Assembly: GCF_041200175.1 (NCBI RefSeq)
Contig: NZ_CP165727.1
Span: 930,001 to 994,000 of the forward strand
Direction: 5' to 3'
Length of the DNA: 64,000 nt
Source: Streptomyces sp. R33
GTDB taxonomy: Bacteria > Actinomycetota > Actinomycetes > Streptomycetales > Streptomycetaceae
A model generated the notes under the pieces. The model did not search any database. It was not told the DNA's origin and saw nothing but the letters and a program-made list of their open reading frames with translations. A program made the translations under genes and the position numbers. Positions 35,039 to 43,182 of the stretch are shown here, piece after piece; the stretch's first letter is position 1, and the number at the start of each line of letters is the position of its first letter.

Positions 35039-36859
35039 TCATGCACCCTGCGCCTGGAGGGCAACGGCCAGCAGGAGTGCGGCCATGCCCACGGCCAGCC
35101 AGGCCAGGTAGTCGCCGAGCAGCCCCGAGTGCAGGCGGCGCAGCGGCAGGACCGCGGCGGCCGACGCCCGCCGCAGGGCGACACCGCCCGGCCACCAGAG
35201 CGCTGCCCCGGCCATCAGGCAGGCCAGGGCTGCCGAGGCCACGCCGAGTCCGGCGCCCACCGCGGTCCACTCCGTCGCGACCGCCTCCGGTGCCGCGCCG
35301 CCCCGGAGCTCGCTGCCGCCCGCGGCCGCGCCGTAGCCCGCCCGGTCGGTGAACAGCTCCGCGCCGTGGCCCAGGCTCTCGGCGACCGCCGGTACGGTGC
35401 CGACGAGCAGGCCCAGGAGCAGCAGCGCGGCCGGTACCGCGACCATGGGCGGACGTGGTGACTGCCGGGCGGCGCGCACCTCCGGTTCCTCCCCCTCCCC
35501 GGTGGTCTCGGCGTCTGCGGGTGCCTTGCGCGGGGGCGGCCCGGCTCCCCAGAAGATCCGGGCCGTGGCGCGCAGCAGCGCGGCGCCGGTCACCGCGGAG
35601 GTGAGGAGCAACACCGGCAACAGCGCATGGCCCGCCGCCTCCTCGCCGAGTGCCTTGCCCAGACCCGCGCCGAACGGCGGGAGTCCGGCCAGGACCAGGG
35701 CGCCCAGGGCGAACAGCAGGCCCACCGCCCGGTGGGCGCGCGCCTTGCCGTGCAGCCCGTACTCGTCCACCGATCCGTACTGGTCGAGCAGTACCCCGCA
35801 CAGCCCGAACAGCGCCGCCTTCGCGCAGCCGTGGCCGGCCACGTACACCGCCGTGGCGCCGGTGCCGGCCGGGGTGAGGAGGGCGACGCCGACGAGGAAC
35901 AGCCCGACGTGGCTGACGGTGGAGAAGGCCAGCATCCGCTTCAAGTGCCGCTGCGGCCAGCACATGAGGGCCCCGAGCAGCGCGGTGACGACGCCGACCG
36001 CGACGAAGGTGGTCCGGAAGGCGGTATGCGGGATCCCGCCGGGCCCGGCGAACACCGCCCAGTACACGCGGGCGACCCCGTACACGCCCAGCTCGACCAT
36101 CACCCCGGACATCAGCATGCAGACCGGTGTCGGGGCGACGGCGTGCGCATCGGGCAGCCAGAAGTGGAACGGTGCGGCCGCGGCTTTGACCAGGAACGCG
36201 GTGACGACGAGGACGAACGCGACCACCGTCAGGGCGTCCGTGGGCTGCCCGTCGAGCCGCTCCCCGAGCCGGGCGAGGTTGAGCTCCCCGGTACGGGCGT
36301 ACAGCATGGCGATGCCGAGGAGGGAGCCGTACGCGGCGAAGGAAGTGACGATCCCGAAGGTGAGGGCGCCCTGCAGCGGCCTCGGGTCCTCGATGCGGTA
36401 GCCGGTGAGCGCGAACGCGGCGACGCTCATGAGCTCGAAGAAGACGAAGGCGTTGAACAGGTCGGCCGTCAGCGCGAAGCCGACCATGCCCGCCTCGAAG
36501 AGCAGGAGCAGCGCGGGGAAGACCCCGGCCCGGTCCCCGGCCGGCTCGTCGAAGTAGCGCCAGGAGTACACGATCACGGCGAGGACGAGCACCGCGGCGA
36601 GCAGGGCCAGTCCGGTGCCGAGCGGGTCGGCGAGCAGGACGATCCCGATGTCCGCGGGGTGTCCGCCGATCCGGACGGCCGCCCGGTTCGCGGTGTGCGG
36701 CCACAGGGCGACCAGGCAGCCGAGGCCGGCCGCCGCGGTCGCGGTGGCGAGGAGGTCGCAGCCGAGCCGGGGCAGCCACCGGCCGGCCACGGCCAGCAGG
36801 ACGGCCCCGATCAGCGGGATCGCGACGGCCAGCGGGAGGAGCGCCTCGGCGTCCGCCAT
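35039..36859 (-). CDS. mrpD: Cation/proton antiporter subunit D (complex I NuoN/MbhH-like)
   Basis: A 606-residue polytopic protein with about 14 transmembrane helices. NAFVFFELMSVAAFALTGYR, VKAAAAPFHFWLPDAHAVAP and LKRMLAFSTVSHVG are the proton-channel signatures, with the conserved glutamate in FFELMS and lysine in VKAAA. It is the only large antiporter-like subunit in the operon, since no MrpA N-terminal module is present. A hydrophilic loop with acidic residues near 440-460 is unusual. Last gene of the operon, four bases after subunit C. Confidence 0.9.
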   Translation of the reverse strand: MADAEALLPLAVAIPLIGAVLLAVAGRWLPRLGCDLLATATAAAGLGCLVALWPHTANRAAVRIGGHPADIGIVLLADPLGTGLALLAAVLVLAVIVYSWRYFDEPAGDRAGVFPALLLLFEAGMVGFALTADLFNAFVFFELMSVAAFALTGYRIEDPRPLQGALTFGIVTSFAAYGSLLGIAMLYARTGELNLARLGERLDGQPTDALTVVAFVLVVTAFLVKAAAAPFHFWLPDAHAVAPTPVCMLMSGVMVELGVYGVARVYWAVFAGPGGIPHTAFRTTFVAVGVVTALLGALMCWPQRHLKRMLAFSTVSHVGLFLVGVALLTPAGTGATAVYVAGHGCAKAALFGLCGVLLDQYGSVDEYGLHGKARAHRAVGLLFALGALVLAGLPPFGAGLGKALGEEAAGHALLPVLLLTSAVTGAALLRATARIFWGAGPPPRKAPADAETTGEGEEPEVRAARQSPRPPMVAVPAALLLLGLLVGTVPAVAESLGHGAELFTDRAGYGAAAGGSELRGGAAPEAVATEWTAVGAGLGVASAALACLMAGAALWWPGGVALRRASAAAVLPLRRLHSGLLGDYLAWLAVGMAALLLAVALQAQGA

Positions 36860-36863
36860 GGCG

Positions 36864-37211
36864 TCAGCCCTTGAGCGCGGTGAGCGCCTGGGGGTCGACC
36901 GTTCCGTGGCGCTTGCGCAGCTGGATGGTGAGGGCGAGCAGGAGGGCGGTCGCGGTGGCGCCGACCACGATGTCCGTGAGGGTCAGGGCCTGGACGACCG
37001 GGTCGACCACGGGCCGGCTGCCGGGCTCGAGGTCGCCGTACACGGGTGCGGTGGCCCCGCGGCGGTATCCGACGCCCAGCAGCATCAGGTACGTGGACGA
37101 CTGGGCGACGGCGAGGCAGCCGATGGCGTGGATGAGGTTACGGCTGGTGACCAGCCCGTACAGGGCGGTCAGCAGCACCCACCCGGCGGCCAGGAAGGGC
37201 AGGACACCCAT
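36864..37211 (-). CDS. mrpC: Cation/proton antiporter subunit C (NuoK-like)
   Basis: A 115-residue protein with three transmembrane helices. LYGLVTSRNLIHAIGCLAVAQSSTYLMLLGVGY and DPVVQALTLTDIVVGATATALLLAL are the NuoK/MrpC hallmarks. Its ATG overlaps the subunit B stop by one base (TGATG). It forms part of the membrane antiporter core next to subunit D. Confidence 0.92.
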   Translation of the reverse strand: MGVLPFLAAGWVLLTALYGLVTSRNLIHAIGCLAVAQSSTYLMLLGVGYRRGATAPVYGDLEPGSRPVVDPVVQALTLTDIVVGATATALLLALTIQLRKRHGTVDPQALTALKG

Positions 37212-38008
37212 CAGTTCTCGTCCTCCTGCGGGGCGGTGGCGGGCCGGCGGTGGGGGCGGCCCCCGGGGTGGGGGTGCCCGTCCGGCTCGGTGATCTCGAC
37301 GGCCTGGTCGAGGAAGTGGGCCAGGAGCACGATCAGCCCGGAACCGACCTCGACGCCGACGGCCACGTTGAGGAGCGGGACGAGGCCGCCCGAGGTGATC
37401 TGGTTGAAGGTGCCGAAGGGCAGGACGTTCTCCAGGAACGCGCCGCCGGCCGCGAGGCCCGCCAGACCCAGCGCCGTGAACGACACGGCGGCCAGCGCGT
37501 CGGTGACGTCGAGGGCCTCGAGCGGCCGGACCCGTTCCAGGACCCGGTAGTCGGCTGCGAGGTAGGCCAGGTGGAGGGCGGTGGCGAGGACGACGCCTCC
37601 CTGGAACCCGCCGCCGGGCGTGAGCTGCCCGTGCGCCACGACGTACACGCCCACCACGAGGGCGACGGGCAGCAGGACGGCCCCGAACAGCCGGGTGGTG
37701 GGCAGGGCACGCTCACTCCGGGGCGGCGCCTTGCGCTCGTCACGGGCCAGCCGCAGCAGCAGGGTCGAGGCGAGGACGGTGACGAAGAGGATCGTCTCCT
37801 CACCGAGGGTGTCGAGCGCCCGGAGGTCGAAATTGACCGAGGACACCACGTTGGCGGTCTGGTGGGCCAGCGCGGCGGCCACGGCGCGGTCCCCGTACCG
37901 ATGGAGGTCGGTGCCGAAGGCGGGCAGCCGCGGGCAGGCGGCGGTGAAGAAGCCGGCGATCACCGCGCAGGCGCAGCCGAGGAGCAGCAGCCGGGTGCGG
38001 TCCCTCAC
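37211..38008 (-). CDS. mrpB: Fused MbhE-like and MrpB antiporter subunit
   Basis: A 265-residue protein of two parts. The first 95 residues (SVNFDLRALDTLGEETILFVTVLASTLLLRL) correspond to the last segment of MrpA, called MbhE in archaea. The remainder is a standard MnhB domain (GVYVVAHGQLTPGGGFQGGVVLATA). The C terminus is a Pro/His-rich hydrophilic tail. GTG start overlapping the upstream stop by four bases. The fusion replaces two separate genes of the Mbh arrangement. Confidence 0.87.
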   Translation of the reverse strand: MRDRTRLLLLGCACAVIAGFFTAACPRLPAFGTDLHRYGDRAVAAALAHQTANVVSSVNFDLRALDTLGEETILFVTVLASTLLLRLARDERKAPPRSERALPTTRLFGAVLLPVALVVGVYVVAHGQLTPGGGFQGGVVLATALHLAYLAADYRVLERVRPLEALDVTDALAAVSFTALGLAGLAAGGAFLENVLPFGTFNQITSGGLVPLLNVAVGVEVGSGLIVLLAHFLDQAVEITEPDGHPHPGGRPHRRPATAPQEDEN

Positions 38009-38322
38009 GGCCGGTCCTGCGGGGCGTGCCCACGGCCGTCCCGGTCGCCGTGCTGCCCGCCGTCCTCGGGGGCGGACTCCTCGGCAGGCGGGCGGCGGAC
38101 CTTGCGCGCGGTGAGCAGGATCAGCAGCGGTGTCAGCGCCGTGCCGACCGCGAGCTGCGAAAGCGCCACGTCAGGGGCCTGGAGTACGACGAACAGGAGG
38201 GTCAGCGCGAGCCCGAGCACGGCGAGGGCCGCGGCTTGGCGCACGGGCTCCCGGCACAGGACGGCGAGGGTCGCGGCCGCCACGACGAGCAGCAGGGCGA
38301 CGGCGGTCAGTGCGTCATCCAT
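38005..38322 (-). CDS. MbhD-like antiporter subunit (DUF4040)
   Basis: A 105-residue protein with three transmembrane helices. VLGLALTLLFVVLQAPDVALSQLAVG matches the MbhD/MrpA C-terminal module, where a conserved acidic residue (QAPDVALSQ) contributes to ion translocation. In conventional Mrp systems this is part of MrpA; here it is a separate gene. The C terminus is charged and disordered. It overlaps subunit G by eight bases and subunit B by four. Confidence 0.85.
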   Translation of the reverse strand: MDDALTAVALLLVVAAATLAVLCREPVRQAAALAVLGLALTLLFVVLQAPDVALSQLAVGTALTPLLILLTARKVRRPPAEESAPEDGGQHGDRDGRGHAPQDRP

Positions 38323-38617
38323 GCCGGGGCCGGCCCTTCTGCTCGTCGGTGGTGGCCTTGCCCACGGCGATGGTGGTCACGGTCCCGCCGACGGCGAGCA
38401 GCAGCCCGATGAGAAGGGTCTTCACGGCTGCCCGGCCCGCGCCCTGCTCCAGGGCCACGGCGCAGGCGATCAGCGGTACGCCGAGCCCGTTGGCGGGGGC
38501 CAGTGCGTGCAGCCGTTCGAGGCTCCCGCGCAGCAGCACCAGTGCTCCCGCGCCCGCGAGGAGGCAGGTGACGCCCAGCCACAGCAGTACGGCGGCCGCC
38601 ACGTGCGCCACGGCCAT
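38315..38617 (-). CDS. mrpG: Cation/proton antiporter subunit G
   Basis: A 100-residue protein with three transmembrane helices. LLRGSLERLHALAPANGLGVPLIACAVAL is the MrpG/MnhG signature. The start is ATG 38617, one base after the subunit F stop; an in-frame reading further upstream overlaps that gene and lacks support. It overlaps the next gene by eight bases. Confidence 0.9.
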   Translation of the reverse strand: MAVAHVAAAVLLWLGVTCLLAGAGALVLLRGSLERLHALAPANGLGVPLIACAVALEQGAGRAAVKTLLIGLLLAVGGTVTTIAVGKATTDEQKGRPRHG

Positions 38618-38618
38618 C

Positions 38619-38939
38619 TCAGCCGTCCCCGGGGTCCGCGTCCGCAACGGCGCCGGCGTCCGCGTCGGCGCCCGTTCCGGCGCCCGCGAAGCGGGTGAAG
38701 ACCAGCACCCCGGCCGGTGACAGAACCGCGAACACGAGGGCCACGTCCTGGTAGGAGGACCGGTCGTACGCCATGGGCAGCAGCAGGAGCACGGCGCCCG
38801 TCACCGTGCCCGCCATGCACAGCCCCGCCAGCCGCCGTACGGCACCGCCGCGGGCCGCCGCCCACAGGCAGGCGGGCCAGGCGGCCGCGAGCAGCACGAG
38901 CGAGGCCGCCGACCAGGCGGGAACCGGGACGCCGCTCAC
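38619..38939 (-). CDS. mrpF: Cation/proton antiporter subunit F
   Basis: A 106-residue protein with three transmembrane helices; the middle one carries LCMAGTVTGAVLLLLPMAYDRSSYQDVALVFAVLSPAG, close to the RxxDR...DVAL pattern of MrpF but with the first basic position changed. GTG 38939 overlaps the subunit E stop as GTGA. The C terminus is a short Ala/Asp repeat. It sits in the operon position expected for MrpF. Confidence 0.85.
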   Translation of the reverse strand: MSGVPVPAWSAASLVLLAAAWPACLWAAARGGAVRRLAGLCMAGTVTGAVLLLLPMAYDRSSYQDVALVFAVLSPAGVLVFTRFAGAGTGADADAGAVADADPGDG

Positions 38940-39409
38940 CGCGTGCCGTCCCGGCGGGCCAGCGCTCGCTCCGGACCGCTGGGGGCCGTCTCGGGCCGGA
39001 AGGTGTGGACGACGGCCTGCGCACGGCCGTCGTCCGGCAGGTCGATCACGCAGGTGTCGGCGGACCATCCGAGCGCCACCCCGGCCCATCCCGGGTCTGC
39101 CCCCTCGCGCAGCCGGATCCGCCGGGTCCGGCCCCTGCCCGCGCCTGCTCGCGGCCTGGCCAGTACGCCCACCAGTACGGCGAGACCCTGCGCGGCGGCC
39201 GGCGGCAGCCCGACGACCGCCCGCAGCGCCCCGGAGGCTCCCCGGACCCGTACGTCCGCCGCCCGCCGCATCAGCCGTGCCGTCACGGCGGCACCGGCCG
39301 CCGCGGCACCGGCCACCAGGAGTTCGACGGGTCCCGGTGAGCTGATCGACACCAGCGTGGCTCCCATCAGCACCGCCCACCACACGAGGATCTCGACCGT
39401 GCCGCGCAC
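38936..39409 (-). CDS. mrpE: Cation/proton antiporter subunit E
   Basis: A 157-residue protein: two N-terminal transmembrane helices (VEILVWWAVLMGATLVSIS and VELLVAGAAAAGAAVTARL), then a cytoplasmic domain ending in a VIDLPDDGRAQAVVHTF strand, as in MrpE. GTG 39409 has AAGGGGAGA upstream. First gene of the operon, which reads E-F-G-MbhD-MbhE/B-C-D. The 193-base gap upstream is shared with the divergent amidotransferase gene and should hold both promoters. Confidence 0.85.
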   Translation of the reverse strand: MRGTVEILVWWAVLMGATLVSISSPGPVELLVAGAAAAGAAVTARLMRRAADVRVRGASGALRAVVGLPPAAAQGLAVLVGVLARPRAGAGRGRTRRIRLREGADPGWAGVALGWSADTCVIDLPDDGRAQAVVHTFRPETAPSGPERALARRDGTR

Positions 39410-39602
39410 CTGTCTCCCCTTCCCTGGGCCGCAGACACAGATTCTCGGCAGCGGTCCGCCACCCGCGCCCCAGACCGGCGCCCGGCGCGGTAGATGTCAC
39501 CCGTGCGGGTCAAGCCCGCCGCTGCGGGCACGTGACGGCCGCGGAGCAGCGCGACCCCGGCCGCGATAGGCTCGTACGAGCCTCAGGAGAGGGATGATGC
39601 TG

Positions 39603-40442
39603 ATGTGCCGATGGCTCGCCTACTCCGGTTCGCCGATGCTGCTCGACGCGGTTCTCTACCAGCCGGAACACTCGCTGATCGACCAGAGCCTCCACGCCAG
39701 GATGGGTGTCGAGTCGACCAACGGCGACGGTTTCGGCATCGGCTGGTACAGCGCCGACGGCGGGGCGACCCCGGCGATCTTCCGGGACATCGGGCCGGCC
39801 TGGAACAACCGCAACCTGCGGGAACTGGCCGCGCACGTCCGGTCGACGCTGTTCTTCGCCCATGTCCGCGCCTCCACCGGCTCGGCGATCCAGCAGACGA
39901 ACTGCCACCCCTTCCGGCACGGCCGCTGGCTGTGGATGCACAACGGCGCGATCACCGACTTCCACCGTTTGCAGCGCGACTTGTACATGGCCGTCGACCC
40001 GGCCCTGTTCTCGTGCATCGAGGGCTCGACGGACTCCGAGGTGATGTTCTACCTGGCCGTCACCTTCGGCCTCGACCAGGACGTCCCCGGAGCGGTCGCC
40101 CGGATGGCGGGCCTGGTGGAGCGGCTCGGCAAGGAGCACGGCGTCGCCGACCCGCTGCAGATGACGATCGCGGTCAGCGACGGCGAGCGCGTGTGGGCCT
40201 TCCGCTACTCCAGCGCGGGCCAGTCGCGGTCGCTGTACTACAGCAGCAAGGCCGAGACCGTACGGCAGCTGTACCCGGAACTGCCGTTCCTGCGGGAGGT
40301 CTCCGACGCGACCCGGCTGGTGGTCTCCGAACCGCTGGGCGACCTCCCCGGCGTGTGGAACGAACTCCCCGAGGCGAGCTACGCCGTCGTGCCCTCCCCG
40401 GCGACGGAGGACTACCTCCCCTTCATCCCCGAGCTTCCCTGA
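39603..40442 (+). CDS. Class II glutamine amidotransferase (EgtC/DUG3-like)
   Basis: A 279-residue Ntn hydrolase. MCRWLAYSG places the nucleophilic cysteine directly after the initiator, which must be removed for activity; this decides the start at ATG 39603 although AGGAG sits better for ATG 39594. STNGDGFGIGWY, RASTGSAIQQTNCHPF and WMHNGAI are the glutaminase motifs. It resembles gamma-glutamyl hydrolases such as EgtC and yeast Dug3, but no ergothioneine genes are adjacent. It is probably cytoplasmic; its substrate is unknown. Confidence 0.88.
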   Translation: MCRWLAYSGSPMLLDAVLYQPEHSLIDQSLHARMGVESTNGDGFGIGWYSADGGATPAIFRDIGPAWNNRNLRELAAHVRSTLFFAHVRASTGSAIQQTNCHPFRHGRWLWMHNGAITDFHRLQRDLYMAVDPALFSCIEGSTDSEVMFYLAVTFGLDQDVPGAVARMAGLVERLGKEHGVADPLQMTIAVSDGERVWAFRYSSAGQSRSLYYSSKAETVRQLYPELPFLREVSDATRLVVSEPLGDLPGVWNELPEASYAVVPSPATEDYLPFIPELP

Positions 40443-40445
40443 TGT

Positions 40446-40604
40446 CACGGATCACCGCCGGGCGGGATCGTCCGGATGCACGTCGGTTCGCTCGACGGGC
40501 AGGGCCCCGTGCTCGACGCACGGGCCCTGCCGCAGATCATCGACGCGGTCCGCTCCCGGGGCTACCGGATCGGCGACCTGCGCACCCTGCCGGCCGATCC
40601 GTAG
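40446..40604 (+). pseudogene. C-terminal remnant of a polysaccharide deacetylase
   Basis: In this frame the sequence reads PPGGIVRMHVGS, then VLDARALPQIIDAVRSRGYRIGDLRTL before a stop. This is the last third of a NodB-type deacetylase (the IVxMH strand followed by ALPxIIxxLRxRGYRxxxL). It begins four bases after the amidotransferase stop without a start or ribosome site, and the catalytic first half is missing. It is probably what remains after a deletion. Confidence 0.65.
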
Positions 40605-40614
40605 GGCCCCCGCC

Positions 40615-41700
40615 TCAGCAGATGCGGGGCAGCTGCTCCCCGATCGGCAGGTCGACCACGCGGGTGCCGCCGAGGCCGGTGCGAGCCACGACGAGGCCCG
40701 GGTGCGCCTCGACCGCCTCGCCGATCACCGTGGCGTGCCGGCCCAGCGGGTGGGCGCGCATCGCGTCGAGGACGGCGTCGGCGTGCTCGCGGGGTACGAA
40801 GGCGACCAGCTTGCCCTCGTTCGCCACGTAGAAGGGGTCGAGGCCGAGGATCGCGCAGGCGTTGCCCACGGCCTCGGGGACCGGGACGCGGCCCTCCTGG
40901 ATGACGACCCCGGTGCCCGAGGCGGCCGCGATCTCGTTCAGGGCGGCCGCCAGCCCGCCGCGCGTGGGGTCGCGCAGCACGTGCAGGTCGGGGGTGACGG
41001 CGAGCATGGCCCGGACGAGCCCGCCCAGTGGTGCGCAGTCGCTCTTGACGTCCACCCCGAATTCGAGGCCCTCGCGGACGCTCATGATGGCCACGCCGTG
41101 CAGGCCGATCTCCCCGCTGACGATGACGACGTCACCCGGTACGACGCGCTGCGGGCGCAGGTCCACCCCGTCGGGGATGAGCCCGATGCCCGCGGTGTTG
41201 AGGTAGATGCCGTCGCCGTGGCCGGCCTCCACGACCTTGGTGTCGCCGGTGGCCACCTCGACTCCCGCGGCGCGCGCGGCCGCTCCGAGGTCCTCGGCGA
41301 CGCGGGCCACCACCGAGATCTCCACGCCCTCCTCGAGGATGAACCCGCAGGAGAGGTAGGCGGCGCGGGCCCCGCTCATGGCGAGGTCGTTGACCGTGCC
41401 GTTGACCGCGAGGTCGCCGATGCTGCCGCCGGGGAAGAACAGCGGCCGCACCACGTACGAGTCGGTCGAGAAGGCAAGCCGGGCCCCGCCCAGGGTGACC
41501 GAGGCGGAGTCGCCGAGCTGGGCGAGCACCTCGCCGCCGAAGGCGGGTGCGAAGACGTGCTGGACGAGCTCGGCGGAGAGGGCGCCGCCGCCTCCGTGAC
41601 CCATCACCACCCGGGGGCGGTCGCGCAGCGGGGCCGGGCAGGTCCAGCCGCTGATGTCGAGTGCGGTCGCGGACACGGCGTCGGAAACGGTCTCAGACAA
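40615..41700 (-). CDS. hypE: HypE, hydrogenase nitrile-forming maturase
   Basis: A 361-residue protein of the PurM/ThiL fold. It begins with [16 protein letters not shown] and STDSYVV, contains [13 protein letters not shown], and ends in PRIC, the C-terminal cysteine that receives carbamoyl from HypF and is dehydrated to thiocyanate. The cyano group is then passed to iron on HypC-HypD. Last gene of the hydrogenase locus; overlaps hypD by eight bases. Complete and of normal length. Confidence 0.97.
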   Translation of the reverse strand: MSETVSDAVSATALDISGWTCPAPLRDRPRVVMGHGGGGALSAELVQHVFAPAFGGEVLAQLGDSASVTLGGARLAFSTDSYVVRPLFFPGGSIGDLAVNGTVNDLAMSGARAAYLSCGFILEEGVEISVVARVAEDLGAAARAAGVEVATGDTKVVEAGHGDGIYLNTAGIGLIPDGVDLRPQRVVPGDVVIVSGEIGLHGVAIMSVREGLEFGVDVKSDCAPLGGLVRAMLAVTPDLHVLRDPTRGGLAAALNEIAAASGTGVVIQEGRVPVPEAVGNACAILGLDPFYVANEGKLVAFVPREHADAVLDAMRAHPLGRHATVIGEAVEAHPGLVVARTGLGGTRVVDLPIGEQLPRIC

Positions 41701-42826
41701 CGGGGCTCGCCTCCAGCGGTGCGGTCCGGGCCGGCGCGAGGTCGAGGCGCCGGTAGAGGTAGTACGCGGCGCAGGCGCCCTCGCTGGAGACCATCGTGGC
41801 GCCGAGCGGGGTGCGCGGGGTGCAGGTGGTGCCGAAGGCCTCGCACTCGTGCGGCTTGATCAGGCCCTGGAGGACCTCACCGCTGCGGCACTCGGCGGGT
41901 TCCTGCGTGGCGATGCCGGTCACCGAGAAGCGGTGCTCGGCGTCGTAGTCGCGGTAGCGGGCGGACAGCCGCCAGCCGCTGGCGGGGATGACGCCGATGC
42001 CGCGCCAGGCGCGGTCGGTGACCTCGAAGACGTCCTCCAGCATGGCGAGGGCGGCCGGGTTCCCCTCCGGGCGGACGGCGCGGGCGTAGGCGTTGTCGAC
42101 GGTGTGCTCGCCCCGTTCCAGCTGCCGTACGGCCCGGCGTACGCCTTCGAGGATGTCCAGCGGTTCGAAGCCGGTGACCACGATCGGGACCCGGTGGCGC
42201 GCGGCCAGCTCCGGGTACTCCCCCATGCCCATCACGCTGCACACGTGCCCGGCGGCGAGGAAGGCCTGCACCCGGCAGCTCGGGGAGGTCATGATCGCCT
42301 CGATGGCCGGGGGCACCCGGACGTGGGAGACGAGGAGGCTGAAGTTGGGGATGCCGAGCTTCTTCGCCTGATGGACCGTCATGGCATTGGGCGGCGCGGT
42401 GGTTTCGAAGCCGATGCCGAAGAAGACCACCTCGCGCGCCGGGTTCTGCTGTGCGATCCGCAGGGCGTCGAGCGGAGAGTACACCACGCGTACGTCGCCG
42501 CCCTCGCTGCGCACCTGGAACAGGTCGCGGCCGGTCCCGGGGACGCGGAGCATGTCGCCGAACGAGCAGAAGATCACCCCGGGGCGGGAGGCGATCTCCA
42601 GCGCCTTGTCGATGACCTCCAGCGGGGTCACGCACACCGGACAGCCCGGGCCGTGGATCAACTCGACCTGTTCGGGCAGTAGTTGGTCGATTCCGTGCCG
42701 GATGATGGTGTGGGTCTGGCCGCCGCAGACCTCCATCAGCGCCCAGGGCCGGGTGACGGTGGCGTGGATGTCGTCGAGCAGGCGGCGGGCCAGCTCGGGG
42801 TCCTGGAATTCCTCGATGTACTTCAC
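41693..42826 (-). CDS. hypD: HypD, Fe(CN)2CO assembly scaffold
   Basis: A 377-residue iron-sulfur protein. [22 protein letters not shown] and GFETTAP are the three conserved blocks, and the C-terminal 4Fe-4S cysteines appear in [27 protein letters not shown]. With HypC it holds the iron while cyanide from HypE and CO are added. Coupled to hypC by ATGA and to hypE by overlap. Confidence 0.97.
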   Translation of the reverse strand: MKYIEEFQDPELARRLLDDIHATVTRPWALMEVCGGQTHTIIRHGIDQLLPEQVELIHGPGCPVCVTPLEVIDKALEIASRPGVIFCSFGDMLRVPGTGRDLFQVRSEGGDVRVVYSPLDALRIAQQNPAREVVFFGIGFETTAPPNAMTVHQAKKLGIPNFSLLVSHVRVPPAIEAIMTSPSCRVQAFLAAGHVCSVMGMGEYPELAARHRVPIVVTGFEPLDILEGVRRAVRQLERGEHTVDNAYARAVRPEGNPAALAMLEDVFEVTDRAWRGIGVIPASGWRLSARYRDYDAEHRFSVTGIATQEPAECRSGEVLQGLIKPHECEAFGTTCTPRTPLGATMVSSEGACAAYYLYRRLDLAPARTAPLEASPVV

Positions 42827-43182
42827 TGCTGCTGCGCCTCCTGTACGGCGTCCCCGGTGTGCGGCTGCTGCGCGATGTCGTCGGCGAAGGGCCAGTCCCC
42901 GTCACCGGCGCCCGCCTCGGCCGCGGCCCGCTCCCACGGATCGCCGAACTCCTCCTGGAGCATGCCGAGTTGGGCGAATAGTTCGAGCGTCTGCTTGGCC
43001 GACTCCTCGTCGAGGCGCTGCAGGGCGAAGCCGACGTGGACGATGGCGTACTCGCCGACCTGCAGGTCCGGCAGGTATTCGAGGCACACCTCCTTGACCA
43101 CTCCGCCGAAGTCGACGGTCGCCATGCGGGTGCCGTCCTTCTCCCCGATGTCAAGCACTCTGCCGGGTACCGCCAGGCACAT
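42823..43182 (-). CDS. hypC: HypC, hydrogenase chaperone
   Basis: A 119-residue protein beginning MCLAVPGRV; the cysteine after Met is the iron-binding ligand, which fixes the start at ATG 43182 with AAGGAGAGG just upstream. [17 protein letters not shown] and [20 protein letters not shown] follow the family. It carries a C-terminal extension of about 35 acidic residues beyond the usual length of around 80. The first 32 bases lie inside the end of hypF. Confidence 0.95.
   Translation of the reverse strand: MCLAVPGRVLDIGEKDGTRMATVDFGGVVKEVCLEYLPDLQVGEYAIVHVGFALQRLDEESAKQTLELFAQLGMLQEEFGDPWERAAAEAGAGDGDWPFADDIAQQPHTGDAVQEAQQQ

Noticed and set aside
33006..36779. A single 1257-codon frame joining the Ser/Thr kinase to sequence upstream
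   Set aside because: The upstream part is antisense-like Arg-rich sequence overlapping mrpD in another frame. The kinase starts naturally at ATG 34883 with a ribosome site.
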